61,249 nucleotides of DNA from JALZAI01 sp038212215 (GCA_038212215.1 JBBQUT010000029.1:1-61249), one strand, 5' to 3'; positions 8,268 to 17,856 are shown, counted from the stretch's first letter. Notes: generated from the letters alone by a model not told the origin. Program-made: numbers and translations.

Positions 8268-8483
8268 AGTTCTCCTTCTCAACCGAGCCGGCGCGTGCCG
8301 CCGTGCCTTCCCCGATGTATTCGTGTTCGCTGGGAGTTCGGTTTCACCGCAGCCTCAATCCGGTGTTGAAATGGGACGAGTTGTGATTTCCGCATTGATT
8401 TGGCGCGGCATTCTCGCTGGATTGCGGCCGGGCGGGGGCACCGCCGTTGACCCCGGCCGGCCTATCGAGGCTTAGATGGAGCC

Positions 8484-10085
8484 GTGATCGCCAACGAGTG
8501 GTTCCTCACCCCCAGCGAGCGCGGCAACCCCGCCACCGAACTGGATCGTCGTCACTCTGATGGGGCGTCCTGGACGTCCGGAAACGCCGTGGAACCACTC
8601 GTGCACGGAGCCGCATACTTCGCGCAATTGCTGCGCTGCGTGCGGCTGATGCGCTCCGGTGATCTGCTGCTGTTCGCAGATTGGCGCGGCGACCCCGACG
8701 AACTGCTCGACGGTCCGGGGTCGGCGGTGGAAGAAGTGCTGGCGGGGGCGGCACAGCGCGGTGTCGTGGTCAAGGGACTGATCTGGCGCTCTCATCTGGA
8801 CCGATTCAGGTTCAGCGAGCAGCAGAACCGGCACCTTGGCGACGCGATCGAAGCCGCAGGCGGTGAGTGCTTGCTCGACATGCGCGTGCGAGTGGGCGGC
8901 TCGCATCACCAGAAATTCGTCGTGCTGCGCCATCCGGGCCGTCCCGAACTCGATGTGGCGTTCCTGGGCGGCATCGATCTGTGCCACAGCAGGCGCGACT
9001 CCAGCGACCACGATGGGGACCCGCAGTGCCAACCGATCGCCAAGGTCTACGGCGAGCGCCCGCCATGGCACGACGCCCAGTTGGCCGTGCGCGGCCCGGC
9101 GGTCGGCGACGTGGAGACGGTATTTCGGGAACGATGGACCGACCCGGCACCGCTGGTTCGCAACCCGATCGATCGGATCAGCGAGCTCGTGCGACACACC
9201 GACCGCTCGGCTGGTCCGCTTCCTACCCGGTTGCCGGACCCGGCGGCGCGGGGCACGATGCACGTCCAGCTGCTGCGGACCTATCCGCACCGCCGCCGCG
9301 GCTACCCCTTCGCCCCGGACGGGGAACGCAGCGTGGCTCGCGCCTACGACAAGGTCATCGAGCGCGCACGAAGCCTGATCTACGTCGAGGACCAGTATTT
9401 CTGGTCTGCAGAGGTGGTCGGATGTTTCGCGCGGGCGTTGCGCGTGAATCCGGCCTTGCGCCTGATCGTGGTGCTCCCGCACCACCCAGACCAGGACGGC
9501 CGGATTTCGCAACCGCCGAATCTGGTCGGCCGAGCGGCGGCGCTGGCCGAGGTTCGTGCGGCAGGCGGGAACCGCGTGGGCGTCTACGGGATCGAGAACC
9601 ACGACGGGGTCCCTGTGTACGTCCACGCGAAGGTTTGCATCGTCGATGACGTCTGGGCGTCGGTCGGTTCGGACAATGTGAACAGGCGTTCGTGGACGCA
9701 CGATTCGGAGCTTTCGTGCGCGGTGCTGGACGAGCGCTGCGACGCGCGGGAGCCGCGCAATCTCGATCATTTCGGCGACGGGGCGCGCGTCTTCGCCCGT
9801 GAGCTGCGGCTGGAATTGGCTCGCGAGCACCTCGACCGGCCGAACGGCTCGGACAGCGACCTTGTCGATCCGGTCAGCGTTTTCGACACGTTCGCCGACA
9901 GCGCGCAGCTGTTGCAACGTTGGACCGACGGCGGCCGGCGCGGCCCGCGGCCCCCCGGGAGATTGCGGCCCTACCTAGATCCCGTGCTGCCTCGCAGCAC
10001 GCGGCGGTGGGCGACCCCGCTCTACCGCGGTTTCTATGACCCGGACGGCCGTCCCGCCCGGCTGCGCCGCAACCGGCGCTTCTGA
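8484..10085 (+). CDS. Phospholipase D-like family protein
   Basis: A 533-residue protein with two HKD-type half sites typical of the PLD superfamily: GSHHQKFVVL near residue 140, followed by FLGGIDL, and VHAKVCIVDD near residue 380, followed by SVGSDNVNRRSW. YVEDQYFW near residue 300 is another signature. These form a single active site acting on phosphodiester bonds. No signal peptide is visible, so a cytoplasmic or peripheral membrane role (phospholipid hydrolysis or transphosphatidylation) is likely. Start is GTG at 8484; the nearby ATG runs into a stop after three codons. It is divergent from the CHRD-like gene across a 216-base AT-richer gap that probably holds both promoters. The exact substrate is not determined. 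Confidence 0.85.
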   Translation: MIANEWFLTPSERGNPATELDRRHSDGASWTSGNAVEPLVHGAAYFAQLLRCVRLMRSGDLLLFADWRGDPDELLDGPGSAVEEVLAGAAQRGVVVKGLIWRSHLDRFRFSEQQNRHLGDAIEAAGGECLLDMRVRVGGSHHQKFVVLRHPGRPELDVAFLGGIDLCHSRRDSSDHDGDPQCQPIAKVYGERPPWHDAQLAVRGPAVGDVETVFRERWTDPAPLVRNPIDRISELVRHTDRSAGPLPTRLPDPAARGTMHVQLLRTYPHRRRGYPFAPDGERSVARAYDKVIERARSLIYVEDQYFWSAEVVGCFARALRVNPALRLIVVLPHHPDQDGRISQPPNLVGRAAALAEVRAAGGNRVGVYGIENHDGVPVYVHAKVCIVDDVWASVGSDNVNRRSWTHDSELSCAVLDERCDAREPRNLDHFGDGARVFARELRLELAREHLDRPNGSDSDLVDPVSVFDTFADSAQLLQRWTDGGRRGPRPPGRLRPYLDPVLPRSTRRWATPLYRGFYDPDGRPARLRRNRRF

Positions 10086-10144
10086 AGTTTGCGCCGAGCA
10101 TGGCGAGGGTAAGGACATTCGATGACAGCTAGAGAGGAACCGTC

Positions 10145-10540
10145 GTGAAGACCCTGATCATTGTGGTGATCGTCGTCGTGGTGCTTCTGGCGATCGTCGC
10201 CGCGCTGCTCCTGCCGAAGATGCGGCAGCGCGCAGCCGAACGACAGCAAGCCGAAGCCGAGCGTAATCAGCTCCAGGCCCACGAGCACCTGCTCAAGTCT
10301 CGCGAACACATTGCGAGCGCAGAGGCTGAGCGCGCGGCCGCAGAGGAGCAGGCCGCTGCCGCCCGCCGGGAGCGAGCGGAAGCAGATCTGCGCGTTGCCG
10401 AGGCCGAGAATCAGTCCCGGGAGCGCGTAGCCGAGGCTGAGTCGCACCAGACTCGTGCGCAGGAGTTGGAGGATCGCGCGGTCGAACTCGACCCGCGGCT
10501 GGGTGACCGTTCAGGGGAGGATCGAAACGCCGCTCGCTAG
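10145..10540 (+). CDS. Single-TM protein with alanine/glutamate coiled coil
   Basis: A 131-residue protein. Residues 2-24 form one very hydrophobic transmembrane helix (KTLIIVVIVVVVLLAIV). Residues 27-115 form an unbroken charged helix rich in Ala, Glu, Arg and Gln, giving a coiled coil, and the tail is acidic (DPRLGDRSGEDR). Start is GTG 10145 behind GAGAGGAA. Similar short membrane-anchored coiled-coil proteins are widespread in actinobacteria and of unknown function. It is followed after 39 bases by another tiny membrane protein and then a strong terminator, suggesting one transcript. Confidence 0.7.
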   Translation: MKTLIIVVIVVVVLLAIVAALLLPKMRQRAAERQQAEAERNQLQAHEHLLKSREHIASAEAERAAAEEQAAAARRERAEADLRVAEAENQSRERVAEAESHQTRAQELEDRAVELDPRLGDRSGEDRNAAR

Positions 10541-10579
10541 GTAGTACCCACCGATCACTGGCTCACAAGGGAGTGTCAC

Positions 10580-10735
10580 ATGATCGTTCTCGGCATCATC
10601 CTGCTCATCGTGGGATTCATCGCAAAGGTCGCCATTATCTGGACCATCGGCATCATCTTGATTGTCGTCGGCGCAGTGCTGTTCGCGCTGGGTTCGGCAG
10701 GGCGCGAGATCGGTGGCCGCAAACACTGGTACTGA
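10580..10735 (+). CDS. DUF6131-type small membrane protein
   Basis: A 51-residue, two-helix hydrophobic protein (MIVLGIILLIVGF, a short turn, then IGIILIVVGAVLFALG) ending in a conserved-looking basic tail, GREIGGRKHWY. This matches my recollection of the DUF6131 family of actinobacteria. Ribosome site GGGAG lies 5 bases before the ATG. Followed 20 bases later by a perfect hairpin terminator. Function unknown. Confidence 0.75.
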   Translation: MIVLGIILLIVGFIAKVAIIWTIGIILIVVGAVLFALGSAGREIGGRKHWY

Positions 10736-10755
10736 GCGGGTCTCAGCTAGCAAAT

Positions 10756-10792
10756 AGTGGTTCGGACACCAAACGGTGTCCGAACCACTTTT
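10756..10792 (+). terminator. Perfect 15-bp hairpin terminator
   Basis: AGTGGTTCGGACACC at 10756-10770 pairs perfectly with 10775-10789 across an AAAC loop, and is followed by TTT. It closes the transcript of the two small membrane proteins. An A-run just before the stem (AAAT) would give the reverse direction a weaker T-tract. Confidence 0.85.
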
Positions 10793-11249
10793 GCGTAAGA
10801 CGGCCCGCTGTTTCGCGAGCTTGTTACACGGTCGCGGCTGGCTGCTCCGCGCACGCGGTCTCGGCGGATGCATGAGCATCGCGCGCCGCTGAGACACCCT
10901 CGCATCGTTCGGGTTTGTTGAGCCGGCAAGCAACTCGCGCTGGCCTTGACGGCGCGTCAATTATTAGCCAGAATCACACACGACGCGCCGGGCAAGCTCG
11001 TCGTCCAACTTACGTTGGACTCGCGGCCAGACCGCCTATTGAGACACCCGGCGCGTCGTCCAATGTCGTCACCGATGCGACCTCATCGCCACGTGCCGCT
11101 GGACTGCGCGGCAGTAGACGCGCCTCAGCGTTTCTCGGTCATCAACCCCACCAGTGTCGGCTGTGTGTCTTGTCACCCGCTGCCTGCTACCGGGAGTTCG
11201 CTCGACCAACGGTCGGGGCGCCGCTGCCGGTCAGCGCTCAGCCCCGCCG
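10793..11249. other. Intergenic, no gene seen
   Basis: About 450 bases between the terminator and the small gene ending at 11250. Codon statistics in all frames look like random high-GC DNA. Long open frames here are antisense extensions of the MMPL region. A short AT-rich patch (TCAATTATTAGCC, near 10957-10969) is the only notable feature and could be promoter debris. Confidence 0.4.
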
Positions 11250-11429
11250 TCAGCCCTGCAACGCGCCGGCCCACCGCCAGTCACCCTCGGGGCCGAGAAA
11301 CTCCACCCGCTGGACCTCATCGTCGAGTTCGTCGCTGTCGCGCGCCCACGCCAACGCGTCGGCATGCTCGGCGAACTCACGCTCGTCGACCACGTCGCCC
11401 ATCGGGTCTAGGAACCGGTAACGCAGCAC
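11250..11429 (-). CDS. Small acidic hypothetical protein downstream of the MMPL gene
   Basis: A 59-residue candidate starting at GTG 11429, 5 bases after the MMPL stop codon, so probably translated from the same mRNA. It is rich in Asp/Glu and Trp (RYRFLDPMGDVVDEREF, then ADALAWARD, then EGDWRW), a composition typical of short actinobacterial proteins that begin with a strand describing the default product and end with a Trp strand. No named domain. Supported by position and composition only; the ribosome site (GGACGGG) is weak. Confidence 0.5.
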   Translation of the reverse strand: MLRYRFLDPMGDVVDEREFAEHADALAWARDSDELDDEVQRVEFLGPEGDWRWAGALQG

Positions 11430-11434
11430 GCGGA

Positions 11435-13573
11435 TCAGCCCGTCCGCACCGTGACCGCAGTGCGTGGCGTCTCGGAGTGCGGATAGGACGGCTCGACGCG
11501 CAGCACCCGGGCAATTCCACGCGGCAGGTACCAGTTCCACCGGCCGAACAGAGACACCAGCGACGGCACGAGAATCGAGCGGACGACCGTCGCGTCCAGC
11601 AGGATGCCAATGCCGAGCCCGGTGGCGAGCACCTTGATGTCGGTACCCGGCCCGGAAGCAAGCGCGGCGAAGGCGAGGAACAGAATCAGGGCCGCGCTGG
11701 TGACCAGTCGCCCGGTGCGCCCAACGCCTTCAATCACCGCCGCGTCGGTGGAGCTCGAGGCGTCATATTCCTCCCGAATGCGGGAAAGGATGAACACCTC
11801 GTAGTCCATCGACAGCCCGAACAAGAACGCAAACAACATGATCGGGATCCAGAAGGTGACCGCGCCGGTCGCTTCGATCCCGAAGATCGTTTTCGAACCG
11901 TGGCCCTCTTGCCAGAAGAACACCATCAAACCGAGCGTCGCCGCCAGCGACAGCAGATTGAGCAGAACCGCCTTGAGAGGCACCAGCAGGGATCGGAACG
12001 CGCGCACGAGCAGCACGTACGTCAACAACGCGATGATCGTGAGCATCAGCGGGAAGTTTCCGTAGACGGCGTGCAAGAAGTCAATCTGAGCGGCCCCGAC
12101 GCCCGCAATTCCCGCTGCGCCACCAGCCTCGCTCTTGACCCGTTTGACGACGTCGACGCTCTTGGAGTTGACCGTTTCCTGGTCCGGGATGAGTACCACC
12201 GCGGTCTGCCCGCCGCGGTTACTGGCGGCATCGGTCGGCACCAATGCATGGTCGATGCCGTCGACTCGGGCGAGGCGAGCGGCGAGCGGCTTGGCCTGGT
12301 CCTGGCCGACCACCACCTCGATCGGGGTCAGCGCGCCGGTCGAGACGCCGCCGCGCTCGAGGGTCTGCAGGGTGTCGTACGCGGGGCCGCTCTTGGCCAG
12401 CGACGCAGACGACGCGAGGCCGATCTTGACGCCGAGGAAGACACCGACCATCGCGGCGAGGGCGGCCAGCGCCGCGATCGCGGCGACCCAACGCCGCCGT
12501 ACGATCAGCGCCGACCACCGGCTCCAGAACTTGCTCGCCCGGTTCTCGTGCCGAATCTTCGGCCAGTCGACACGGGGTCCGATGCCACCGAGGATGGCGG
12601 GTGTCAGGCTCAGCGTCGTCGCCACGCTGGCCACCGGAATCAGCGCGCCGCCGTAGCCCATGCTTCGCAAGAAGGGCACCGGCAGCACTACCAGCGCGAG
12701 CAGGCCGATCGCGACAGTGATCCCACTGAACAGGACGGCATGCCCGGCCGTCTGCACCGCGATGACCACGGCGTCGTGATTGTCGCGGCCGTGGTCACGC
12801 TCCTCTCGCCATCTGGTGACGAGGATCAGCGAGTAGTCGATGGCGACGCCCAGGCCGACGAGCGCCACCAGGAATTGCACGATGAACGACACGTCGGTCA
12901 CGTAGGTGATCGGCAGTAGCAGCAGGAAGGTCGCCAGGATGGACACCGCGGCCACGATGAGCGGCAGCAATGCCAGAAACGACGCGAACACGAAGGCAAG
13001 CACGGCCAACGCGCCCAGGGCACCGAGCAAGGTCTCGCCAAGAACTCCGGGGCCGGTGCCGCTGTCGCCGCCGGTCGCGAGTGGGTCCTCGCCCGTGACG
13101 CCGATCGTGACACCGGGCGGCGCAGCCTGCTGCGCAGCCTTGCGGATCGGTTCGGTCAGCAGCGTCTGCGTCGGGGACGGATCGAAGCGCCAGAACACGA
13201 GCGCGTAGGAGCTGCGGTCGTCCTTGGTACGAAACGCCTTGTCGCCAGTGTTCGCCTCGTCCAGCACGCGCACATTCGGCACTTCGCGCGCCACCGCCGC
13301 GAAGGAGTCGGCAACCTCGCGCTCGTGCCCCGTCACGGTCTGCCCGCGCGGCAGCGTGACCGCCACCAGGTACGGGTTGGTGTCCCCGCCGTTGCCGAAC
13401 ACCTGCTTGATCTTGTTCGCGGCCACGGTTCCGGGCTGTCCGGGCAGCGAGAAGTCGATCGTCAACCGGCTCGTCGTCTTGCCGGCGAGCGCGATACCGG
13501 CAATCAGGACGATGCCCCAGAACGCGACGACCGCCTTGCGGTGCCGCAGTACGAATTCCGCCCAGCGTTGCAT
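11435..13573 (-). CDS. MMPL/RND-family transporter
   Basis: A 712-residue polytopic membrane protein with the MMPL layout: one N-terminal helix (residues 14-31), a large outer domain, a block of helices, a second outer domain, and a final helix block. Family hallmarks are GLGVAIDYSLILVTRWREE near 240 and FGLSMDYEVFILSRIREEY near 555, which contain the charged residues of the proton pathway. The ATG at 13573 has GAGGAG upstream. Such proteins export lipids, siderophores or drugs using the proton gradient. It lies directly downstream of a two-component system gene pair that is now broken, which probably once controlled it. The MMPL frame itself is intact. Confidence 0.9.
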   Translation of the reverse strand: MQRWAEFVLRHRKAVVAFWGIVLIAGIALAGKTTSRLTIDFSLPGQPGTVAANKIKQVFGNGGDTNPYLVAVTLPRGQTVTGHEREVADSFAAVAREVPNVRVLDEANTGDKAFRTKDDRSSYALVFWRFDPSPTQTLLTEPIRKAAQQAAPPGVTIGVTGEDPLATGGDSGTGPGVLGETLLGALGALAVLAFVFASFLALLPLIVAAVSILATFLLLLPITYVTDVSFIVQFLVALVGLGVAIDYSLILVTRWREERDHGRDNHDAVVIAVQTAGHAVLFSGITVAIGLLALVVLPVPFLRSMGYGGALIPVASVATTLSLTPAILGGIGPRVDWPKIRHENRASKFWSRWSALIVRRRWVAAIAALAALAAMVGVFLGVKIGLASSASLAKSGPAYDTLQTLERGGVSTGALTPIEVVVGQDQAKPLAARLARVDGIDHALVPTDAASNRGGQTAVVLIPDQETVNSKSVDVVKRVKSEAGGAAGIAGVGAAQIDFLHAVYGNFPLMLTIIALLTYVLLVRAFRSLLVPLKAVLLNLLSLAATLGLMVFFWQEGHGSKTIFGIEATGAVTFWIPIMLFAFLFGLSMDYEVFILSRIREEYDASSSTDAAVIEGVGRTGRLVTSAALILFLAFAALASGPGTDIKVLATGLGIGILLDATVVRSILVPSLVSLFGRWNWYLPRGIARVLRVEPSYPHSETPRTAVTVRTG

Positions 13574-13714
13574 GTCGTTGTCTCCTCACCGACGGTGACC
13601 GGGCCACCAACCTTGCGGGCACGGTCGTCCGAAAGTCGGATCGCCATCCGATCGGCCCATCTTGCCCGTTCGCCGCGATTCTGTCCCCGGTTCGCCCCGG
13701 CGTTTCGACGCTGT

Positions 13715-14911
13715 TCACCGGACGTGCCCGAGTGTGAGCGTCACCCGCGCCCCACGCGAACGCGCGTCGGCCACCCGCAGAACGCCCGCGTGGCTGGTAG
13801 CGACGGCACTCGCAATGCGCAACCCGAGACCGTCACCGGGCAACGATTCGCCGTCGGCGCGCGAAATCAGTGCCTGCACCTGTTCGAGCGAGCGGAAGCC
13901 CGCCCCGTGATCCTGCACGGTGATGCGGAGCGAATCCGACTCGGTGCAGGCTGTGATGGTGATCGTTGCGCCGGGGTGGGCGTGCCGCAGCGAGTTGTCG
14001 ACGAGGTTGTCGATCGCTTGCCGCACCCGCATCGCGTCCACATGCACGATGACATCGGGGCTCTGCACCTCGATGGCGACCTGATGGTGCGCGGCGCGAG
14101 CCCGGGTGGCCGCCGCCGCACCGTCCAGCAGCACGGCGAGCCGGCAAGGTTCACGGTTGAGTGGGATCCGCCCGCCACGCATGCGGGCGAGCGCCAGCAG
14201 GTCGTTCGCCAGCCGAGTCAGCCGGTCGGCTTCCTCGGTCGCGCTGACGATTGCGGCCGAGAGGGCGGCGCCGGTGCGCGGACCGGGCCACGTCCAGCTC
14301 GGCCTTCAACGCGGTAAGCGGGGTGCGCAGTTCGTGGCTCGCCTGCTCCAGGAAATCCTGATCGTGGCGGGCCGCTGCCTCCAGCCTGTCGAGCATCTCG
14401 TTCAGCGTGATCGCGAGGCGGCGCAACTCGTCCTGCGCGTCCGGCAGATCGAGGCGGTGATCCAACCCGGAGGCAGTGATCGCTGCCGCCTGCCGGCGCA
14501 GCCGCTCGACCGGCCGGACTCCGAGACCGGCAACGAGCCAGCCACTAGCGAAGTAGCCAACACGCCGACCGGACCGGCGACGGCAAAGACGGCCGCCAGG
14601 TGACGCAAGGCGTCGCTACGGTCGGCCATTGTGGTACCTACGACAAGCACTCGCGGGGTCGCCGGGCCGCGTACTGGCACCGCGAGCAGCCGCGCGGTGT
14701 CCTGGACGCCGGGAACCTGCCGTTCGAAGAAGGTAGGCCCGCGCACGTCGCGCAACTGCCTTGCGGACAGCAGCGGCACGCGCGCGAACCCGGCGCTCGA
14801 GCGCATCGACCAGTAGACCAACAGGCCGATCCCCAGCAGCAGGAGCGCCATCGCCGCGGCGAACGCCGCGGTGATGCGCGCCTTAATTGGTAGCCGGGCG
14901 AGCCAGGTCAT
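13715..14911 (-). pseudogene. Sensor histidine kinase broken by two frameshifts
   Basis: Three minus-strand frames together spell one kinase. 14911-14550: an N-terminal transmembrane helix and an outer domain. Then, one frame over, a second helix and HAMP region leading through LDHRLDLPDAQDELRRL to the phospho-acceptor motif SHELRTPLTALKAEL. After about 14280, in another frame, the ATP-binding domain (DNLVDNSLRHAHPGA as N box, DHGAGF, GDGLGLRIA). Frame changes occur near 14550 and near 14275-14290. The start overlaps the response-regulator gene by 29 bases. Either a pseudogene or local sequence errors; the independent damage in the neighbouring regulator favours true decay. Confidence 0.8.
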
Positions 14912-15507
14912 CGCGAAGGCAGTAGCCGGCGCCGCGCAACGTCTGCAATGAGGCGCGATCGAAGGGTCGATCGATTTTCTCCCGCAGGTAGGACACGTAG
15001 ACGTTCACCACATGCAGGTCGCCGTCGTAGGCGTCGTCCCAGACGTGCTCGACGAGGCGGGTTCGGCTCAGGCTCTCGTCCGGATGGCGCATCAAGTACT
15101 CCAGTAGCGAGAACTCTCGCGCTGTCGGCTCGATCGTGATCCCGCCGCGACGAACGGCCCGGCCGGCCGGATCCAGCGACAGATCGCCGACGTGCAGCGT
15201 CGCCGGGCGCGGCGTGCGGCCCCGCCGGAACAACGCGCGCAACCGCGCTGCCAGCTCGTCCAGGTCGAAGGGCTTGGCCAGATAGTCGTCGGCACCGACG
15301 TCCGGGCCCCGGATGCGGTCCTGGACGCCGTCCAGAGCGGTCAGCATCAGGATCGGCGTCCAGCTTCCCTGTGCCCGCAGCCGCTCGCAAACGGTGAACC
15401 CCGTCGACGTCGGGCAGCAGCACGTCGCTGTACGGCCCGGCGCGGATGTCGATGCTGCGCGCGCTGTCGGTCGCCGCCAGCATTCCGGCGCTGGTCTTCC
15501 TCAGCAC
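14883..15507 (-). pseudogene. OmpR-type response regulator, frameshifted with degraded receiver N-terminus
   Basis: The C-terminal two thirds are good: ILMLTALDG, DDYLAKPFDLDELAARL (conserved switch Lys), then a winged-helix DNA-binding domain (TAREFSLLEYLM, VVNVYVSYLREKID, TLRGAGYCL). Upstream, the phospho-acceptor region SDVLLPDVDG is in a different frame from FTVCERLRAQGSW. The switch falls in a GGGG run at about 15402-15405, where GGG would restore the frame. Before the acceptor site the usual VLVVEDE start cannot be found in any frame. The gene is therefore damaged at two places. It precedes the kinase pseudogene and the MMPL transporter. Confidence 0.75.
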
Positions 15508-15790
15508 AATGGTGCGCGGGGTTGAACTCTCGCCGAATCATCGCCGCCGATCTGTCGCCGAATGCCTGAGCGCCGGCGACGACCAGCGGGCCCGACAGCG
15601 CAGCACCCCACCATGTCGGACACCGCCCGCGCCACGTGACAACCGACTCGACCACCAGGGCACCGAGCGCGAGGACGCCGAGGAGAAGTCGCACCGCCGA
15701 GATGTGCACGTCGAGCTGCACCAGGCCTTCGGCGGGCGCAAGAACCGCGAACACGAGCGCGACCAGCCGGGCGCGCCGCAATGGCGCCAT
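15347..15790 (-). CDS. Small integral membrane protein
   Basis: A candidate of 147 residues. From ATG 15790 (GGTGGAG upstream) the first 90 residues form about four hydrophobic segments (LVALVFAVLAPAEGLV, LLLGVLALGALVVESVV, then TWWGAALSGPLVVAGAQAFG), resembling small four-helix actinobacterial membrane proteins. Beyond about residue 95 the frame runs into DNA that, in another frame, codes for the response-regulator remnant, and the sequence becomes low-complexity Arg/Gln/His. The true C-terminus is therefore probably lost or altered. Function unknown. Confidence 0.5.
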   Translation of the reverse strand: MAPLRRARLVALVFAVLAPAEGLVQLDVHISAVRLLLGVLALGALVVESVVTWRGRCPTWWGAALSGPLVVAGAQAFGDRSAAMIRREFNPAHHCAEEDQRRNAGGDRQRAQHRHPRRAVQRRAAARRRRGSPFASGCGHREAGRRS

Positions 15791-15847
15791 CGTGCTCCAC
15801 CGCTCGACTCGAACCACACCGACTACATCGGTTGGCAACCCCAGAAA

Positions 15848-17506
15848 TCAAGCGATCCGCTGCTCGATCCACGAGTCGACGACATCTGCAAGCACCGGCA
15901 GCGGGAGAGAGCCGCTGTCGAGCAGGGTGGCGTTGAACTCGCGCAAGTCAAACCGGACGCCGAGCCTGCGTACCGCGTCCGCCCGCAGCCGCAGAATCTC
16001 GCGCTGTCCGGTGAGGTAGGCCAATGCCTGCCCGGGCCAGGCGATGTAGCGCACGACCTCGTCGGCCAGGAAAGCCTCTGGCAGCGGGACGTGCTCGATC
16101 ATGTACTGCGTGGCGCGTTCGCGGCTCCAGCCGAAGGCGTGCAAGCCGGTGTCGACGACGAGTCGTGCCGCCCGGAACAACTGCGTCCCGACAGCACCAA
16201 GTTGCGCCGTGACCCCGCTGTAGAGCCCAAATTCTCCTGCCAACAGCTCGGCGTAGAGGCCCCACCCTTCGGCGTGCGCAGTGACGATGAGCTGCTGCAC
16301 CCTCGGCAGGTCATCGAGGTGTTGCTGGCGCGCGAGCTGCGAATGATGACCCGGCACGGTCTCGTGAAAAGCCACCGCTTCGAGATCCCAGCCGGTGCCG
16401 GCCGTCGCGCGCGCCGTATTGAACCAATACGTGCCCGGTTTGCTGCCGTCGCGTTTGGGCGGTGAGTAGTGCGGCGCCATTCCGGAGGCAGCGACGGTGG
16501 CTGGCATCGGCTCGACCGCGCAGGGCCCGGGTAGCGGCTCAGGCATCATTTCGTGGGCCCGGCTCTCCGCCCGGCGCACGGCCGCGCGGGCGGAGGCCAG
16601 CGCGTCCTGCGCGTCGATCGCATCGCCGGACCGACGAATTGCGGCAAGCACGTCGGCCAGCTCAGTGAGACCGAGCGCGGCACCGAGCTGACGGGCCTGC
16701 GCGTCGAGGCGTTCGATCGCGTCCAGGCCGCGCTGGTGCAGCTCATCAGCTGTAAGTGACAACGTCGTGTGTATTCGGATCGCGCGCTCGTAGTCCTCGT
16801 CGCCACCCTGCAGCGCGCCGACGCCGGCCTGGTCGTCGGGCCGGCAGCCGGGAAGCAGTTCGACCAGCACTTCGCGCCACCGCTCGATCGCGGGCACGAC
16901 GTCACCGGCGATGGCGGCCTCAAGATCGCTTCGCCAGGAAGTCGCTGCGTCCCAGCCGTCGGGAGCAGCTGGCAGTAGCGCGGCCGGAAGCGGCGCGGCT
17001 AGGGTGCGATCGCACCAATCCAGCGCCTGCTCGACGAGCGAGCGCACCGGCAACCGCCCCCGCCCTCGGCCCTCCCGCAGCTGTTGCGAGCCGGTGTCGA
17101 TCCACCGCGTCGACGCCCGTACGCGGGTGAGGTAGTCGGCGGCTGCGCGGGCATCGGGAAGACTCGTGATCGCCGTCAGCGCGAGCAACGCGGGCGGCCC
17201 GTCCAGCGGCAACGCCGAGACGGTGTGGTCTGCCGGCTGCATCGCGATCGCGAGCCCGCGACTGGTACACGTCTCGACAATGACCCCGAGAGTCGCGCGT
17301 TCGGCAACGCTCGCCGGTGCCAGCGCGGCCGCGCGGGCGCCGATATCAGCGAGCTCAGCGAGATGACGCTCGGCCGCGCTACGCGAGTTGTCCGGCACGA
17401 GGGCGTCGAACTCGCGCATGCCGAGCATCGTGCCCAGCCACGGGTTGGCGCTGAAGATCCGGTCAGCTAGTTCGTCAGCGAGGGCGCGGACGTCGGAGTC
17501 TGGCAT
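15848..17506 (-). CDS. DUF885-family putative metallohydrolase
   Basis: A 552-residue soluble protein. Family hallmarks are the HETVPGHH motif near residue 385 and THAEGW-type TAHAEGWGLYAE near residue 420, which supply probable zinc ligands and the catalytic Glu of this metallopeptidase-like family. Also typical: LGMREFDALVPD near the N-terminus and the C-terminal WPGQALAYLTGQ. ATG 17506 is chosen because upstream sequence to 17647 overlaps the zinc-finger gene and has no family character. No signal peptide. Substrates of DUF885 enzymes are mostly unknown; a peptidase or carboxypeptidase-like activity is the general expectation. It is 26 bases downstream of the zinc-finger gene and may be co-transcribed. 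Confidence 0.85.
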   Translation of the reverse strand: MPDSDVRALADELADRIFSANPWLGTMLGMREFDALVPDNSRSAAERHLAELADIGARAAALAPASVAERATLGVIVETCTSRGLAIAMQPADHTVSALPLDGPPALLALTAITSLPDARAAADYLTRVRASTRWIDTGSQQLREGRGRGRLPVRSLVEQALDWCDRTLAAPLPAALLPAAPDGWDAATSWRSDLEAAIAGDVVPAIERWREVLVELLPGCRPDDQAGVGALQGGDEDYERAIRIHTTLSLTADELHQRGLDAIERLDAQARQLGAALGLTELADVLAAIRRSGDAIDAQDALASARAAVRRAESRAHEMMPEPLPGPCAVEPMPATVAASGMAPHYSPPKRDGSKPGTYWFNTARATAGTGWDLEAVAFHETVPGHHSQLARQQHLDDLPRVQQLIVTAHAEGWGLYAELLAGEFGLYSGVTAQLGAVGTQLFRAARLVVDTGLHAFGWSRERATQYMIEHVPLPEAFLADEVVRYIAWPGQALAYLTGQREILRLRADAVRRLGVRFDLREFNATLLDSGSLPLPVLADVVDSWIEQRIA

Positions 17507-17532
17507 CGGGCCATCATGTCGCGTTCGCTGGC

Positions 17533-17856
17533 TCACTCCTCGGGTGGCTGGGCCGCCTGCCGCGGATCGGGAGTTTCGCGCGTGGGCGGCTCGGCCGCGG
17601 CCTGACGCGCGCGCCGCTGGTCGATGACCTGGCGCGGTACAAGCCATCGCACGAACGCTTCCCCGGCTTGTCGTGGCGTCCGTGCGCGCGGTGCCGCCGA
17701 AGGCTCGGTGACCAACGTCGGTTCGGCGGCAGGCGGCGGTGCGACCCCGGCCGGATACTCGTGACGAAATTGCGGGTGATCGTGCCAGCAGTGATCGTCG
17801 AGCTCGGTCTTCCAGTTAAAGCGCAGCTCGCACTTCGGGCACTGGTGAATCGACAT
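17533..17856 (-). CDS. C2H2 zinc-finger-like small protein
   Basis: A 107-residue protein with an N-terminal single zinc finger: C6-x2-C9, an aromatic RFNWKTELDDH helix, then two or three His (H22, H25, H27). The remainder is a Pro/Ala/Glu/Arg-rich, probably disordered tail with a short conserved-looking AFVRWLVPRQV helix in the middle. Start ATG 17856 has TAGGAG 7 bases upstream. Similar actinobacterial proteins commonly occur near universal stress proteins; the divergently transcribed gene here is one. Possibly a DNA- or protein-binding regulator. Confidence 0.75.
   Translation of the reverse strand: MSIHQCPKCELRFNWKTELDDHCWHDHPQFRHEYPAGVAPPPAAEPTLVTEPSAAPRARTPRQAGEAFVRWLVPRQVIDQRRARQAAAEPPTRETPDPRQAAQPPEE

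Noticed and set aside
8472..9917. A 481-codon minus-strand frame across the phospholipase D-like gene
   Set aside because: Antisense to a gene with clear catalytic motifs; composition is that of a mirror frame.
10946..12919. A 657-codon plus-strand open frame
   Set aside because: It lies opposite the MMPL gene, is rich in Arg/His/Gln/Asp with no hydrophobic core, and reflects the lack of stop codons in high-GC antisense frames.
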